Position numbers and translations under genes: made by a program | Shown here: one piece after another, positions 8,096-16,940 of the stretch | Layout: each line of letters opens with the position of its first letter | How positions within the stretch are numbered: the stretch's first letter is position 1 | Assembly: GCA_001580565.1 (NCBI GenBank) | Contig: LRBF01000258.1 | Location: 1-64,000 of the forward strand | Source of the DNA: Caballeronia megalochromosomata | GTDB lineage: Bacteria > Pseudomonadota > Gammaproteobacteria > Burkholderiales > Burkholderiaceae | Reading direction: 5' to 3' | DNA: 64,000 bases | The notes under the pieces: generated by a model | Told to the model about the DNA's origin: nothing | The model's input: the letters and a program-made list of their open reading frames with translations, nothing else | Database searches by the model: none

Positions 8096-8920
8096 CTAAA
8101 CGGCGTTCACCTTCTTCGCTTCGTCCACCTTCACCACCGAGCGCTTGAAATAAGGCGAACTCAACGTCGCCGCACCCATATCCGATGCCGCTTCGAGCAG
8201 CGCCGGCGCAAGCGCCTCCAGCCGCGCCTCGGGCAAACGGCTCGTCGGTCCGGCGAGACTCACAACGCCCACGACCACACCCGTCACAGGATGATGAATC
8301 GGCGCGGCCATCGACGTCATGCCGGCCTCGTAGGTTTCGCTCGCGATCCCGTATCCGCGCTTGCGCGCCGCCTGCAAATCCCCGAGAAATTGCTGGATCG
8401 TCTTCGGCGCCTTCGGACCGCCCGAGCCCGGCTTGCCCAGACCGCCCTGCTTCGACACGAGTTCGAGCGCTTCCTCGTCCGTGAGCGACGACAACCACGC
8501 CTGTCCGCTCGCCGTGCAATGCAGCGGCGGCTGGCTGCCCATGTCCGGGTCGTAGCGCAAGCCCGACTTCGCGCCCTGCGCCTTGCCGACGAACGTAATG
8601 TGATCGTCCTCGACCACGCCCAGCCGCGCCAGCTCGCCCGACTGCGCCGCGAGCCGGTCGAGCACGGGCTGCGACACGTCGAGCACGCCGCCCGTCGACA
8701 GATAGATGAGCGCGAGCGACACGAGCTTCAACGCGAGCATGTACTCGCCGTGATCCTCGTCCTGCCGGACATAGCCTTCGTCGATCAGCATCGCGAGCAG
8801 CCGGTGCGTGCCGCTGCGCGGAATGTTGAGCGTATCGGCGATGGCGGCGAGCTGCATCCGCCCGCCGTTTTTCGCCAGCAACTCGATGATCGACAACGCC
8901 CGCTCAAGATTTCCTGCCAT
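8096..8920 (-). CDS. IclR-family transcriptional regulator
   Basis: A 274-aa protein with an N-terminal winged HTH (about residues 4-60, MQLAAIADTLNIPRSGTHRLLAML) and a C-terminal GAF-like IclR effector domain (about 75-255, with the conserved LHCTASGQAWLSSL and the SETYEAGMTSMAAPI region). It is the last gene of the minus-strand run after the TIM-barrel, NIPSNAP and flavoprotein genes. A 69-bp gap carrying GGAAT/ATTCC half-sites precedes it, and the same motif recurs upstream of the flavoprotein operon and of the shikimate-dehydrogenase-like gene. It is therefore the best candidate for the local regulator, probably binding an aromatic or alicyclic acid. Confidence 0.9.
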   Translation of the reverse strand: MAGNLERALSIIELLAKNGGRMQLAAIADTLNIPRSGTHRLLAMLIDEGYVRQDEDHGEYMLALKLVSLALIYLSTGGVLDVSQPVLDRLAAQSGELARLGVVEDDHITFVGKAQGAKSGLRYDPDMGSQPPLHCTASGQAWLSSLTDEEALELVSKQGGLGKPGSGGPKAPKTIQQFLGDLQAARKRGYGIASETYEAGMTSMAAPIHHPVTGVVVGVVSLAGPTSRLPEARLEALAPALLEAASDMGAATLSSPYFKRSVVKVDEAKKVNAV

Positions 8921-8946
8921 CTTTCAGTCTCTCGAAGTTCCGATTC

Positions 8947-8976
8947 GGAATGAGAACACGATTCCACCTCGGAATT
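8947..8976. promoter_or_regulatory. GGAAT/ATTCC half-site cluster before the IclR gene
   Basis: Three half-sites occur in 30 bp: GGAAT (8947-8951), ATTCC (8961-8965) and GGAAT (8971-8975). The first two form an inverted repeat with a 9-nt spacer. They lie 27-56 nt upstream of the IclR start, where an autoregulatory operator would be expected. Confidence 0.45.
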
Positions 8977-8989
8977 CAACCGGCATGCA

Positions 8990-9814
8990 TCAATGTTCGG
9001 CGTATGTTTCCTGCAGCACCGCGAGCGTCGCCTCGCGCAGGCGCTTCGCACGGGTCACTGCGTTCGCGGTCTTCGCCCATTCGTTCATCGGCACTTCGAT
9101 CGACAGAGGCAAGCCATCCGGCAATGCACGCAGGATGCCCGCGAGATCGATTCCGCCCTCACCCGGAATCATGCGCTCGGCGCGCGCCTGATACAGCAGC
9201 GTGTCGAGGTCGGCCGGACGCTCGGCGGGGGCGTCGCAGAACTGCACGTAGCCGAACCATTCGCACGGCAGCTCGCGCAGCGTTTCTGTCGACGATCCCG
9301 CGCGGTCGAAATGAATCGGATCGACGATCAGGCCCGTGTTCGCACGCCCCGCCGCCTTCACGATGCGCGCGCCCTGCACGATGTCCTTCGCGTCGGTCCA
9401 AGGCATAGGTTCGAGCGACGGCGACAGGCCATACGGTTTCGCGAGATCGCAGAGCGCCGCGAGCCGCTCGGCCGTGCGCGCCTCATCGGGATCGTTGCCC
9501 GCGACGAGCACGTAGCGCGCGCCCAGCGCCGCGGCGGTTTCGAGCATCGGCTCGTAATCGGCGACCTTCGTGTCGGGCTTGAGACGCAGGATTTCGGCAT
9601 CGAGCACGCCGATTCCGGTGTCCTTCAAAGCCGCGAGCGTTTCGCGCCGCAAAGGCGTCGCGCCGATGATCTCGTGGCGCACCTCGGTATCCGTCGCGGG
9701 CACGAGTCGCAGGCCGACGAAATCGTAGCCCGCCTGCGCGGCGCACTCGACCATCTGCGGCGGCGTCAGTTCGAGGACCGTCAGCGCGGAGAGGGACAGC
9801 TTGCGTCGTGACAT
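8990..9814 (-). CDS. Sugar phosphate isomerase/epimerase-like TIM-barrel protein
   Basis: A 274-aa protein of the AP-endonuclease-2-like TIM-barrel superfamily, which includes xylose isomerase-like epimerases, IolE/IolI and AsbF/QuiC-type 3-dehydroshikimate dehydratases. Metal-binding acidic and His positions typical of the fold are visible (LDAEIL, SLEPMPW, VDPIHFDR, VQFCDAP, GEGGID, SIEVPMNEW). The start is ATG at 9814 with AAGGAG 8 nt upstream. It lies 11 bp after the NIPSNAP gene in a tight operon with two flavoprotein dehydrogenases. The reaction cannot be told from sequence; a dehydratase or isomerase acting on a ring or polyol acid fits the context. Confidence 0.82.
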   Translation of the reverse strand: MSRRKLSLSALTVLELTPPQMVECAAQAGYDFVGLRLVPATDTEVRHEIIGATPLRRETLAALKDTGIGVLDAEILRLKPDTKVADYEPMLETAAALGARYVLVAGNDPDEARTAERLAALCDLAKPYGLSPSLEPMPWTDAKDIVQGARIVKAAGRANTGLIVDPIHFDRAGSSTETLRELPCEWFGYVQFCDAPAERPADLDTLLYQARAERMIPGEGGIDLAGILRALPDGLPLSIEVPMNEWAKTANAVTRAKRLREATLAVLQETYAEH

Positions 9815-9825
9815 CGCCTGTCTCC

Positions 9826-10437
9826 TTAGCGCAGCGGCGAGAACGGCGCCGGCATGTAGATGGTCGATTCCATCGTCGTCAGATGGGCCGGTCCGCCCTT
9901 GGGCGGCCAGATGCCGTCCTTCACGGCTTCCGCACGAATGCGCGAGCGCTCGTCGACACTCTTGTACGGCCAGATATTGAGAAAGCGCGGCACGGTGCCG
10001 TCGAGCGCGTACATCGCGCCGATGAGCGGCGAGCGCGTCGTGCGCTCCGGCACGGCGTTCTGCCATGCATCGATCGTATGTTGCAGGCTCGCGAGCTTCG
10101 TGCCGTAGACGCGCATCTCGTAGATGCCGCCGTGCACGGCCGGCTCGATCGGCGGCAGAAACGGAAAGAGCGCGTAGCTGCTCACTTCGACATCGGTGAT
10201 GAATTCGCCGCAGCCGAACGGATTGCCTTCGAGCAGCAGGCGCTGGCGTTCCTTGATCAACGCCGCCTCCGATTCGAAGCCGCGCAGCACCATCACCTTG
10301 CCCAGCGCGCCGATATCCGAATACCAGCAGCCGAGCAGCTTCGAGCCGGACGCGTCGCCGGCATTCTTGATGTTCTCGAAAACCTGCGCGTTCGCGCCGA
10401 TCTTCACCGTCAACGTGACTGTGTCGTACAGAGTCAT
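9826..10437 (-). CDS. NIPSNAP-family protein
   Basis: A 203-aa protein with two ferredoxin-like (dimeric alpha/beta barrel) halves, the second beginning IYEMRVYGTKLASLQHTIDAW, which is the NIPSNAP signature. Bacterial NIPSNAP proteins are often encoded in catabolic operons but have no established general reaction; they belong to the same fold class as small monooxygenases and dimeric isomerases. Its ATG overlaps the upstream flavoprotein stop by four bases (ATGA), showing translational coupling. No signal peptide. Function in this pathway is unknown. Confidence 0.85.
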   Translation of the reverse strand: MTLYDTVTLTVKIGANAQVFENIKNAGDASGSKLLGCWYSDIGALGKVMVLRGFESEAALIKERQRLLLEGNPFGCGEFITDVEVSSYALFPFLPPIEPAVHGGIYEMRVYGTKLASLQHTIDAWQNAVPERTTRSPLIGAMYALDGTVPRFLNIWPYKSVDERSRIRAEAVKDGIWPPKGGPAHLTTMESTIYMPAPFSPLR

Positions 10438-12170
10438 TGCAGAGTCCTTGCCTGTTTGAAGTTGGAGAGATTCGTGATGTCGACGCGTGCCGGTTCGGCC
10501 AGTTCAAGGCCCGCGAGATAGCCGAAGGTCATTGCCGGGCCGAGCGTGATGCCGCCTGCGGGATAGTGTCCGCCCATCATGCTCGCCGCGTCGTTGCCGA
10601 TCGCGTAGAGGCCATGGATCGGCGCGCGCGATTCGTCGAGCACGCGCGAACGCGCATCCGTCGACAGTCCCGCGAAGGTGCCGAGGCTGCCCGGCACGAG
10701 CTTCACCGCATGAAACGGACCGTCGACGATCGGCGCGAGACACGGATTCGGCGTGTGCGAAGCATCGCCCTGAACGCGGTTGTACGGCGTCGAGCCTTTG
10801 TGGAATTGCGGATCGAAGCCGTCTTTCGCGTAGCCGTTGTATGTGGCGACGGTCTCGGCGAGGCCGCGCGCATCGATGCCGCATTGCTGCGCCAGCGCTT
10901 CGAGCGTCGGCGCGGATTTCAGGTAACCCGAGCGTTCGTAAGGGCCGAGCGGAAACGGAAACGGCTTGGCGAATCCGAGGCCGTATCGGCGCTGAAACCG
11001 ATGATCGCAGACGAGCCACGCGCACGCCTCCTCGCCCGGCGGCGTCGTGCCGATGAGCGCGGAGATGAAGTCGTAGTACGACGACGCCTCGTTCGTGAAG
11101 CGCCTGCCCGCGCGCGTCACCGCGATCACGCCCGGCTTGGCGCGCTCGATCAGATGCGGAAACGCGGCTGTATCGCCTTTGCCCTTCGGCACGAGCGAGA
11201 CCGGCGCCCACGCGGCGGGCGCTTCGAGCGAAGCATCGAAATGCGCGCCGGCCGCTTCGCCGATACGAATGCCATCGCCGGTATTGCTCTTCGGCGCCGC
11301 CGACCAGTGCGGTGTGTAGGGAAACGTCGCTGCCTGACGCTTCGCGTCGTGCGGATAACCGCCGCACGCGAGCACGACGCCGCGCCGCGCGCGCACTTCG
11401 TGCATCACGCCTTCGATCTCGACGCGCGCGCCCGTCACGCGATCCTGCTCGCGGATGAGCGACACGGCGCGGGCGCGCGTGCGCAAATCGACACCCCGGT
11501 CCGCCGCCGACTTCAAGAGACGCGCGACGAGCGCATTGCCATTCACGAGATGCATCGAACGCCGGTAACGCAGCAGATGCCACGCGAACGCGGCGAAGCG
11601 CTTCGTCACGTGCCATGCCGATTTCGCGCTGCGCGTCGCGTTCAGAAAATGCGCGAGGTCTTGTCCCGATGCGATCGCCATGCCCTTGATCGTCACTTCG
11701 GCCAGCGGCGCACGCAGCTTGTCGATCAGCGGACCGAGCTCGCGCCCGTCGAACGGCATCGCGCAGACCGAGCGCCCGCCCGTGGCCGCGCCTTGCGTCG
11801 TGTGGAAATCGGGAATGCGATTGCCGTCGATGAAGCGCATCGACGTATTGCGTTCGAAGAACTCGATCATGCGTGGGCCGTGTTCGATGAGCGCATCGGC
11901 CTTCGCGGCGTCGAACTGCGCGCCGAGTTCGCTCTTCAGATACGTGCGCGGCACGCCTTCATCTTCGACGATGCCCGCGCGCGTCGCGAGCGGATTGCGC
12001 GGAATCCACATCCAGCCGCCCGACCACGCGGTCGTGCCGCCGAACACGTCCTCTTTTTCGCAGACGAGCACGGACAGGCCCTGCGTGGCGGCGGTGACGG
12101 CCGTCGACAAGCCGCCCGCGCCGGAGCCCAGCACGAGGACGTCGCATTCGAGAATCGGTTCGAGTTTCAT
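10434..12170 (-). CDS. FAD-dependent 3-ketosteroid-dehydrogenase-like flavoprotein (copy 2)
   Basis: A 578-aa flavoprotein of the fumarate reductase/3-ketosteroid delta1-dehydrogenase (KstD) superfamily. GSGAGG at residues 15-20 binds the FAD ADP moiety and EKEDVFGGTTAWSGG is the strongly conserved follow-on. The C-terminal GLYAIGNDAASMMGGHYPAGGITLGPAMTFGYLAG is the second FAD-contact region. Such enzymes desaturate a ring beside a carbonyl. It overlaps both neighbours by four bases (ATGA), so it is the middle of a coupled operon. The upstream gene is a clear paralogue, suggesting two successive desaturations. The substrate is unknown. Confidence 0.88.
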   Translation of the reverse strand: MKLEPILECDVLVLGSGAGGLSTAVTAATQGLSVLVCEKEDVFGGTTAWSGGWMWIPRNPLATRAGIVEDEGVPRTYLKSELGAQFDAAKADALIEHGPRMIEFFERNTSMRFIDGNRIPDFHTTQGAATGGRSVCAMPFDGRELGPLIDKLRAPLAEVTIKGMAIASGQDLAHFLNATRSAKSAWHVTKRFAAFAWHLLRYRRSMHLVNGNALVARLLKSAADRGVDLRTRARAVSLIREQDRVTGARVEIEGVMHEVRARRGVVLACGGYPHDAKRQAATFPYTPHWSAAPKSNTGDGIRIGEAAGAHFDASLEAPAAWAPVSLVPKGKGDTAAFPHLIERAKPGVIAVTRAGRRFTNEASSYYDFISALIGTTPPGEEACAWLVCDHRFQRRYGLGFAKPFPFPLGPYERSGYLKSAPTLEALAQQCGIDARGLAETVATYNGYAKDGFDPQFHKGSTPYNRVQGDASHTPNPCLAPIVDGPFHAVKLVPGSLGTFAGLSTDARSRVLDESRAPIHGLYAIGNDAASMMGGHYPAGGITLGPAMTFGYLAGLELAEPARVDITNLSNFKQARTLQ

Positions 12171-13960
12171 TTGGCGTGGGCGTGGAGATCGATCGGCAAC
12201 GTGAGTGCTTCATCGCGCGTGTCCGTCAGCGCGGCGCTCGCCGGCTGCTGCGCGCGCGCGGTCGCATGACGCGCCGCCAGATAGCCGAACGCGAGACCCG
12301 GACCCAGCGTGATGCCGGGACCCGGATAGACGCCGCCCATCACCGATTGCATGTCGTTGCCGCACGCATAGAGGCCGCCGATCGGCCGGTCCTCGCGATC
12401 GAGAAGGCGCGCGTCCGTGTCGGTGACGAGGCCGGTTGCGGCGCCGATATCGCCCGGATAGAGCCGCACCGCATAGAACGGCGCCTGTCCGATCGGACCG
12501 AGGCACTTGTTCGGGCCGGTCCAGTTTGCGTCGCCATTGGCGTTCTGGTAATCGGTCGTGCCGCGCTGGAAGTCCGCATCGACGCCGGTCTGCGCATAGC
12601 GATTGATGCGCGCGACGCTATCGGCGAGACCTGTCTTGTCGATGCCGAGCTTCGTCGCCAGTTCGTCGAGCGTCCTGCCTTCGACGAGATAGCCATCGGC
12701 GAGAAACGGCGCAAGCCCCTTGCCGCCCGGACGCACCATGCCGAGCCCGTACTTGCGCAATCCTTCGGAGTCCGTGACGAGATACGCGGGCACCGAAGGC
12801 GTCGTTTCGTTCGCCTTCTGCATCGCGATGCCGAAGAGGTGATACGACGTGTTCTCGTTCAGGAAGCGCCGGCCCGTCTTGTCGACGGTGATCATGCCCG
12901 GCTTGCCGCGATCCATGATGAAGTGCGGGAACACGGCGGTCGTGCCGTCGGCGCGCTTGCGCACGGAAACCGGCGCCCAGAATGCATTCGAGAGCGCGCC
13001 TTCGCCGAAGCGCGCGCCAGCGGCCAGCGCGAGATCCTGTGCGCTGCCCGTGTGGCCGGGCGCGCCGGGACACCACGCCGGATCGGCGCCCGGCAGCATC
13101 GCGGCGCGACGCGTCGGATGACGGTTGAAGCCGCCGCTCGCGAGGATCACGCCGCCTTTCACATTGACGCGACGCAGTTCGTTGACGTGGCTCAGCGTGA
13201 CGGCTTCGATGCCGTTCGGGCCGCTGTGCAGCGCATCGACCTTCGTGCCCGTCAGCACCGTGACGCCACGCTGCAGCAACGAATGCAGCAGTCGTCCGAT
13301 CAGCGCGTTGCCCATCACCAACCGTGTGCCGCGCGGCGCGCTCATGCGATCGCGCGCGTGTCGCGCGAGCAGCTTCACCGCATGTCCGAACGACGCGAAC
13401 GACTTCGTCATGTTGAGCAGATGCCCGACGTCGTCGCGGTCGACCATCATGCCGCCGAGCACGGTGAATTCGGGAATCGGCGGACGAATCAGCGAAAACG
13501 CGCGGCCGAGCTTGCGTCCGTCGAAGGGCAGCGGCTCCAGCGCGCGGCCGCGCAGCGTCGAGCCCTCGACTTCCGACAAATAGTCCGGATGAAACGGACG
13601 CGCGCGATATTTCACGTCGGAGTTCGCTTCGATATGCGCGACCGCTTTCGGGCCGGCATCGAGAAACGCGCGGCGCATCGCGGCGCTGCTGCGCTCGCCG
13701 ACCGCGCGATTCAGGAAGCCTTCGGCATTCGCGGATGTATCCTCGCGATTGACGCCCGCCGCGTGCGCCGACGCGGGAATCCACGTCGTTCCGGCCGAGA
13801 AGGCCGTCGTGCCGCCGACATATTCCGTGCGCTCGACGAGCAGCACGCGCGCGCCGTCGATGGCCGCGACGAGCGCCGCCGACATGCCCGCGCCGCCCGC
13901 GCCGATCACTACTACATCGAACGTTTCGTTCGGTCCCAGATTATCCAGTGTCTCCACCAT
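12167..13960 (-). CDS. FAD-dependent 3-ketosteroid-dehydrogenase-like flavoprotein (copy 1)
   Basis: A 597-aa paralogue of the next gene, with GAGGAG at residues 20-25, ERTEYVGGTTAFSAGTTWIP after it, and GLYACGNDMQSVMGGVYPGPGITLGPGLAFGYLA near the C-terminus. I use the ATG at 13960, preceded by GGAG; the frame stays open to 14074 but that extension lacks protein character and covers the operator palindrome. It is the first gene of the four-gene flavoprotein-flavoprotein-NIPSNAP-TIM-barrel operon. The family dehydrogenates cyclic ketones and fumarate-like substrates; KstD in steroid catabolism and the paired desaturases of cyclohexanecarboxylate aromatisation are known relatives. Which applies here is open. 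Confidence 0.88.
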   Translation of the reverse strand: MVETLDNLGPNETFDVVVIGAGGAGMSAALVAAIDGARVLLVERTEYVGGTTAFSAGTTWIPASAHAAGVNREDTSANAEGFLNRAVGERSSAAMRRAFLDAGPKAVAHIEANSDVKYRARPFHPDYLSEVEGSTLRGRALEPLPFDGRKLGRAFSLIRPPIPEFTVLGGMMVDRDDVGHLLNMTKSFASFGHAVKLLARHARDRMSAPRGTRLVMGNALIGRLLHSLLQRGVTVLTGTKVDALHSGPNGIEAVTLSHVNELRRVNVKGGVILASGGFNRHPTRRAAMLPGADPAWCPGAPGHTGSAQDLALAAGARFGEGALSNAFWAPVSVRKRADGTTAVFPHFIMDRGKPGMITVDKTGRRFLNENTSYHLFGIAMQKANETTPSVPAYLVTDSEGLRKYGLGMVRPGGKGLAPFLADGYLVEGRTLDELATKLGIDKTGLADSVARINRYAQTGVDADFQRGTTDYQNANGDANWTGPNKCLGPIGQAPFYAVRLYPGDIGAATGLVTDTDARLLDREDRPIGGLYACGNDMQSVMGGVYPGPGITLGPGLAFGYLAARHATARAQQPASAALTDTRDEALTLPIDLHAHAK

Positions 13961-14040
13961 TCGTCCGCTCCGTCGCGCGTCACATCGCCGTTCTTCCGAC
14001 GATTCGAAACACGTGTTTTCAGTAGAACTCGCTTTGATAT

Positions 14041-14055
14041 TGGAATAGTATTCCA
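14041..14055. promoter_or_regulatory. Perfect GGAAT-type palindrome in the flavoprotein/SDR divergent promoter
   Basis: TGGAATA-G-TATTCCA is a 15-bp perfect palindrome located 81 nt upstream of the flavoprotein start and 49 nt upstream of the divergent SDR start. It has the size and symmetry of IclR-family operators and shares its half-site with the other GGAAT/ATTCC sites in this region. Confidence 0.6.
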
Positions 14056-14103
14056 GAAATGCGAGAGAAGCCAAGTTCTTTTTGAGACGAAAGGAGAAAC
14101 GGG

Positions 14104-14991
14104 ATGCGAGTACTGGTGACAGGTGGAAGCGGCTTTCTGGCGGCGTGGGTGATGCGGCGGCTGCTTGCTCGCGGCATGGACGTGCGCGCCTTCGACGTGC
14201 GCGAGGACGCGCGGCTCTTGCGCGCGCTCGCGCCCGAACGTGCCGATGACGTCCAATGGCGCACCGGCGATATCAGCGAAGCGCGCGATGTCGCGAGTGC
14301 GCTAGACGGTTGCGACGCCGTGATCCATCTGGCCGGCGTGCTCACGCCCGCCTGCTCCGCCGATCCGGTGCGCGGGGCGCGCATCAATCTGATCGGCACG
14401 CTCAACGTGTTCGACGCGGCCATCGCGTGCGGTTTGCGCGCCGTGCTCTATGCCAGCAGCGCGGGCGTCTTCGGCCCGGACGATGGCGCAACGCCCTTTC
14501 CCACGACGCACTACGGCGCGTTCAAGCTCGCGTGCGAAGGCTCGGCGCGCGCCTACTGGCACGATCATGGGATTGCGAGCATCGGCTTCCGGCCGCTCGT
14601 GGTGTACGGCGCAGGGCGCGAGACGGGTTCGAGCGCGGGGCCGAGCCTCGCGTGCCGTGCGGCCGCGCGCGGCGAGCCCTATACGATTCCGTTCACCGGT
14701 GCGACGGGCCTCGTCTACGCCGATGACGTCGCCGCCGCCTACGAGCGCGCGCTCACGCACCGGTTCGACGGCGCGCACGCGTTCACGCTCGCCGGCGACA
14801 TCACGCCGATGCAAAGCCTGATCGCGACGTTGAAGCAGATCGCGCCGCACGCGCGCATCGACGCGGCGGGCGCGCCGTTGCCCATCGCGACATCCTTTCC
14901 GGACGATCCCGCGCTCGCCCGCATGCTGCCCGGCCTGACCAGCACGCCGCTCATCGAGGGCTTGCGGCAAACCGTGGCGTTCTACCAGTAG
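14104..14991 (+). CDS. NAD-dependent epimerase/dehydratase (extended SDR)
   Basis: A 295-aa extended short-chain dehydrogenase. The nucleotide-binding motif GGSGFLA is at residues 7-13, the conserved Asp in FDVRED follows the second strand, and Ser118/119 and YGAFK (Tyr137, Lys141) give the catalytic set. The family interconverts or oxidises sugar nucleotides and other hydroxyl compounds. AAGGAG lies just upstream of the ATG. It is divergent from the flavoprotein operon across the GGAAT palindrome, so it probably acts in the same pathway as a hydroxy-acid or ring-alcohol dehydrogenase. It is shorter than typical UDP-sugar epimerases (about 330 aa), which makes a catabolic role more likely. 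Confidence 0.88.
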   Translation: MRVLVTGGSGFLAAWVMRRLLARGMDVRAFDVREDARLLRALAPERADDVQWRTGDISEARDVASALDGCDAVIHLAGVLTPACSADPVRGARINLIGTLNVFDAAIACGLRAVLYASSAGVFGPDDGATPFPTTHYGAFKLACEGSARAYWHDHGIASIGFRPLVVYGAGRETGSSAGPSLACRAAARGEPYTIPFTGATGLVYADDVAAAYERALTHRFDGAHAFTLAGDITPMQSLIATLKQIAPHARIDAAGAPLPIATSFPDDPALARMLPGLTSTPLIEGLRQTVAFYQ

Positions 14992-15002
14992 GCAAACCGG
15001 GT

Positions 15003-15058
15003 CTTGGCACCGCGCGTTCCCTGGGGCACGATCCCTATTTCTGGAACACGGTGCCAAG
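15003..15058 (+). promoter_or_regulatory. Hairpin leader abutting the sulP start codon
   Basis: CTTGGCACCG (15003-15012) and CGGTGCCAAG (15049-15058) are perfect 10-bp inverted repeats. The inner bases add a TTCC/GGAA pairing. The right arm ends one base before the ATG at 15060 and covers the alternative GTG at 15051. Folded in mRNA it would mask the ribosome-binding region of the transporter gene, so it may be a translational switch. Confidence 0.5.
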
Positions 15059-15059
15059 C

Positions 15060-16778
15060 ATGCACGACACGACCCGAACGCCCGCGACGACTACGAGGCT
15101 GCTCAAGGGCATCCTCCCGATCAACCGCGCCGCCGCGTTGCGCGATGTGCTCGCCGGCGTCTCGCTCGCGTCGATGGACATTCCGCAAGTGCTCGGCTAT
15201 GCGCGCATCGCCGGCATGCCCGCGGTGACGGGCCTTTACACCGCGTTCCTGCCGCTTTTCGCGTTTGCGCTCTTTGGCGCATCGCGGCATCTCGTGGTCG
15301 CCGCCGATTCCGCAACGGCGACGATTTTCGCGAGCAAACTTTCGTCGATGGCCGCGACGGGCAGCCCGGAATACGTCGCGCTGGCGGGCATGGTCGCACT
15401 GCAGACCGCCGCGCTGTTGCTGCTCGCGCGCCTGTTCAAGCTCGGCTTTCTCGCCGATTTTCTGTCGCGCACCGTGCTGACGGGCTTTCTCGCGGGCGTG
15501 GGCGTGCAAGTGTCCATCGCGATGCTCGGCGATCTTTTCGGCATGACGGTGCCGTATCCGTCCTCGCGAAGCCTCGCCCAGTTCGTCTACGTCGTCGGCC
15601 ATGTCATGCACGCGCATGGGCCGACGCTTATGCTCGCGCTCGCCGTGATCGTCGCGATTCTCGGCTGCAAGCGCCTGGCGCCGCGCCTGCCGGTGCCACT
15701 GCTCGTGGTGATCGGCAGCATCGCCGCGAGCAAGGCGTTCGACTTCGCCGCGCACGGTATTTCGGTGCTCGGTCCCGTCGACGGCGGCCTGCCCGCGCTC
15801 CGCTTTCCCGATGTCACCTGGCAGCAATCGCTCGACCTCGTGCCCGTCGCGGCCTCGTGTTTCGTGATGATCATCGCGCAGAGCGCAGCCGCGGCGCGCG
15901 TCTTCGCGCAGCAGTATCACGAGGACGTCGACACCAACAGCGACATTCTCGGACTCGCCGCGGCGAACGCGGCGGCGGCGTTGAGCGGCACCTTCGTCGT
16001 CAACGGCAGCCCGACGCAAACCGCGATGGCCGAGCGCGCCGGCACGCGCAGTCAGCTCGGACAGCTCGCTTTCGCGGCGGTCGTCGCTGTCGTGCTGCTG
16101 TTTCTGAGCGGCTATCTGCGCTATCTGCCGCACTGCGTGCTTGCGGGCATCGTGTTTACGATCGCGATCGGCTTGATCAACGTGCAAAGCCTGAAGGACA
16201 TCCGCGCCGAAAGTCCGGGGGAATTCGCGCTCGCGCTCATCACGGCCGGCGCGGTGGTGCTGGCGGGCGTCGAGCACGGCATTCTGCTCGCGGTCGCGCT
16301 CTCGCTGATGCGGCACGTGCGCCACAGCTATCATCCGCACACGATGGTGCTCACTCCCGTCACGCCCGGCAAACCGTGGCAGTTCATGCCGACCGCGCCC
16401 GGCGCGACGACCGCGCCGGGCCTGATCGTCTACCGCTTCGGCGCGGATCTGTTCTACGCGAACGATCATTTTTTCGCGGCGGAAGTGACGAAGCTCGTCG
16501 ATACGGCGCCCGACGGTCTGCGCCATCTCGTCGTCGATGCCGGCGCGATCACCGATCTCGATTACTCGGCCGCGCGTACGATCGGCGACCTGGTCCAGAC
16601 GCTGCGCGCGCGCGGTGTCGGCGTGATTTTCGGCCGCGTAAACCGCTTCCTGCACAACGACATGGACCGGCACGGGCTCACGCAAGTGCTGGGCGCGTCG
16701 AACGTGTTCGACACGCTGCATCAGGCGCTCGCGGCCGCCGGCGTGAATCCGGAGCCGCACGAGCCGAACGCGCTGTGA
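15060..16778 (+). CDS. SulP-family anion transporter with STAS domain
   Basis: A 572-aa inner-membrane protein. The SulP core spans about residues 15-410 with 10-12 hydrophobic segments and the conserved DIPQVLGYARIAGMPAVTGLYTAFLPLFAFALFG start. A cytoplasmic STAS domain lies at about 435-550 (GLIVYRFGADLFYANDHF, LVVDAGAITDLDYSA). SulP proteins carry sulfate, bicarbonate or dicarboxylates. The start could be GTG at 15051 or ATG at 15060; no clear Shine-Dalgarno is visible and the region is inside a hairpin. It lies 68 bp after the SDR gene, so it may import the anionic substrate of the surrounding catabolic genes, but this is inference. Confidence 0.92.
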   Translation: MHDTTRTPATTTRLLKGILPINRAAALRDVLAGVSLASMDIPQVLGYARIAGMPAVTGLYTAFLPLFAFALFGASRHLVVAADSATATIFASKLSSMAATGSPEYVALAGMVALQTAALLLLARLFKLGFLADFLSRTVLTGFLAGVGVQVSIAMLGDLFGMTVPYPSSRSLAQFVYVVGHVMHAHGPTLMLALAVIVAILGCKRLAPRLPVPLLVVIGSIAASKAFDFAAHGISVLGPVDGGLPALRFPDVTWQQSLDLVPVAASCFVMIIAQSAAAARVFAQQYHEDVDTNSDILGLAAANAAAALSGTFVVNGSPTQTAMAERAGTRSQLGQLAFAAVVAVVLLFLSGYLRYLPHCVLAGIVFTIAIGLINVQSLKDIRAESPGEFALALITAGAVVLAGVEHGILLAVALSLMRHVRHSYHPHTMVLTPVTPGKPWQFMPTAPGATTAPGLIVYRFGADLFYANDHFFAAEVTKLVDTAPDGLRHLVVDAGAITDLDYSAARTIGDLVQTLRARGVGVIFGRVNRFLHNDMDRHGLTQVLGASNVFDTLHQALAAAGVNPEPHEPNAL

Positions 16779-16854
16779 GCCGCGGTTAAAAGCTTGTGTC
16801 GGTGGTGGCTGAAAGGGAGGACCGTTAGTTGCCTCTCCTATCTTTATGATTTTG

Positions 16855-16886
16855 TTGAATGCTATTCCATTTTCAACTAGTATTCA
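16855..16886. promoter_or_regulatory. Degenerate GGAAT/ATTCC palindrome before the shikimate-DH-like gene
   Basis: TTGAATGCTATTCCA (16855-16869) matches the perfect palindrome at 14041 in 12 of 15 positions. A second partial copy, TAGTATTCA (16878-16886), follows. The site is about 70-85 nt upstream of the ATG at 16941 in an AT-rich promoter-like stretch. Confidence 0.45.
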
Positions 16887-16940
16887 TCAAACGAGCTGCA
16901 AGATATCTTTTCGATCTGTGATTTAGGAGGCAACCGAGGC

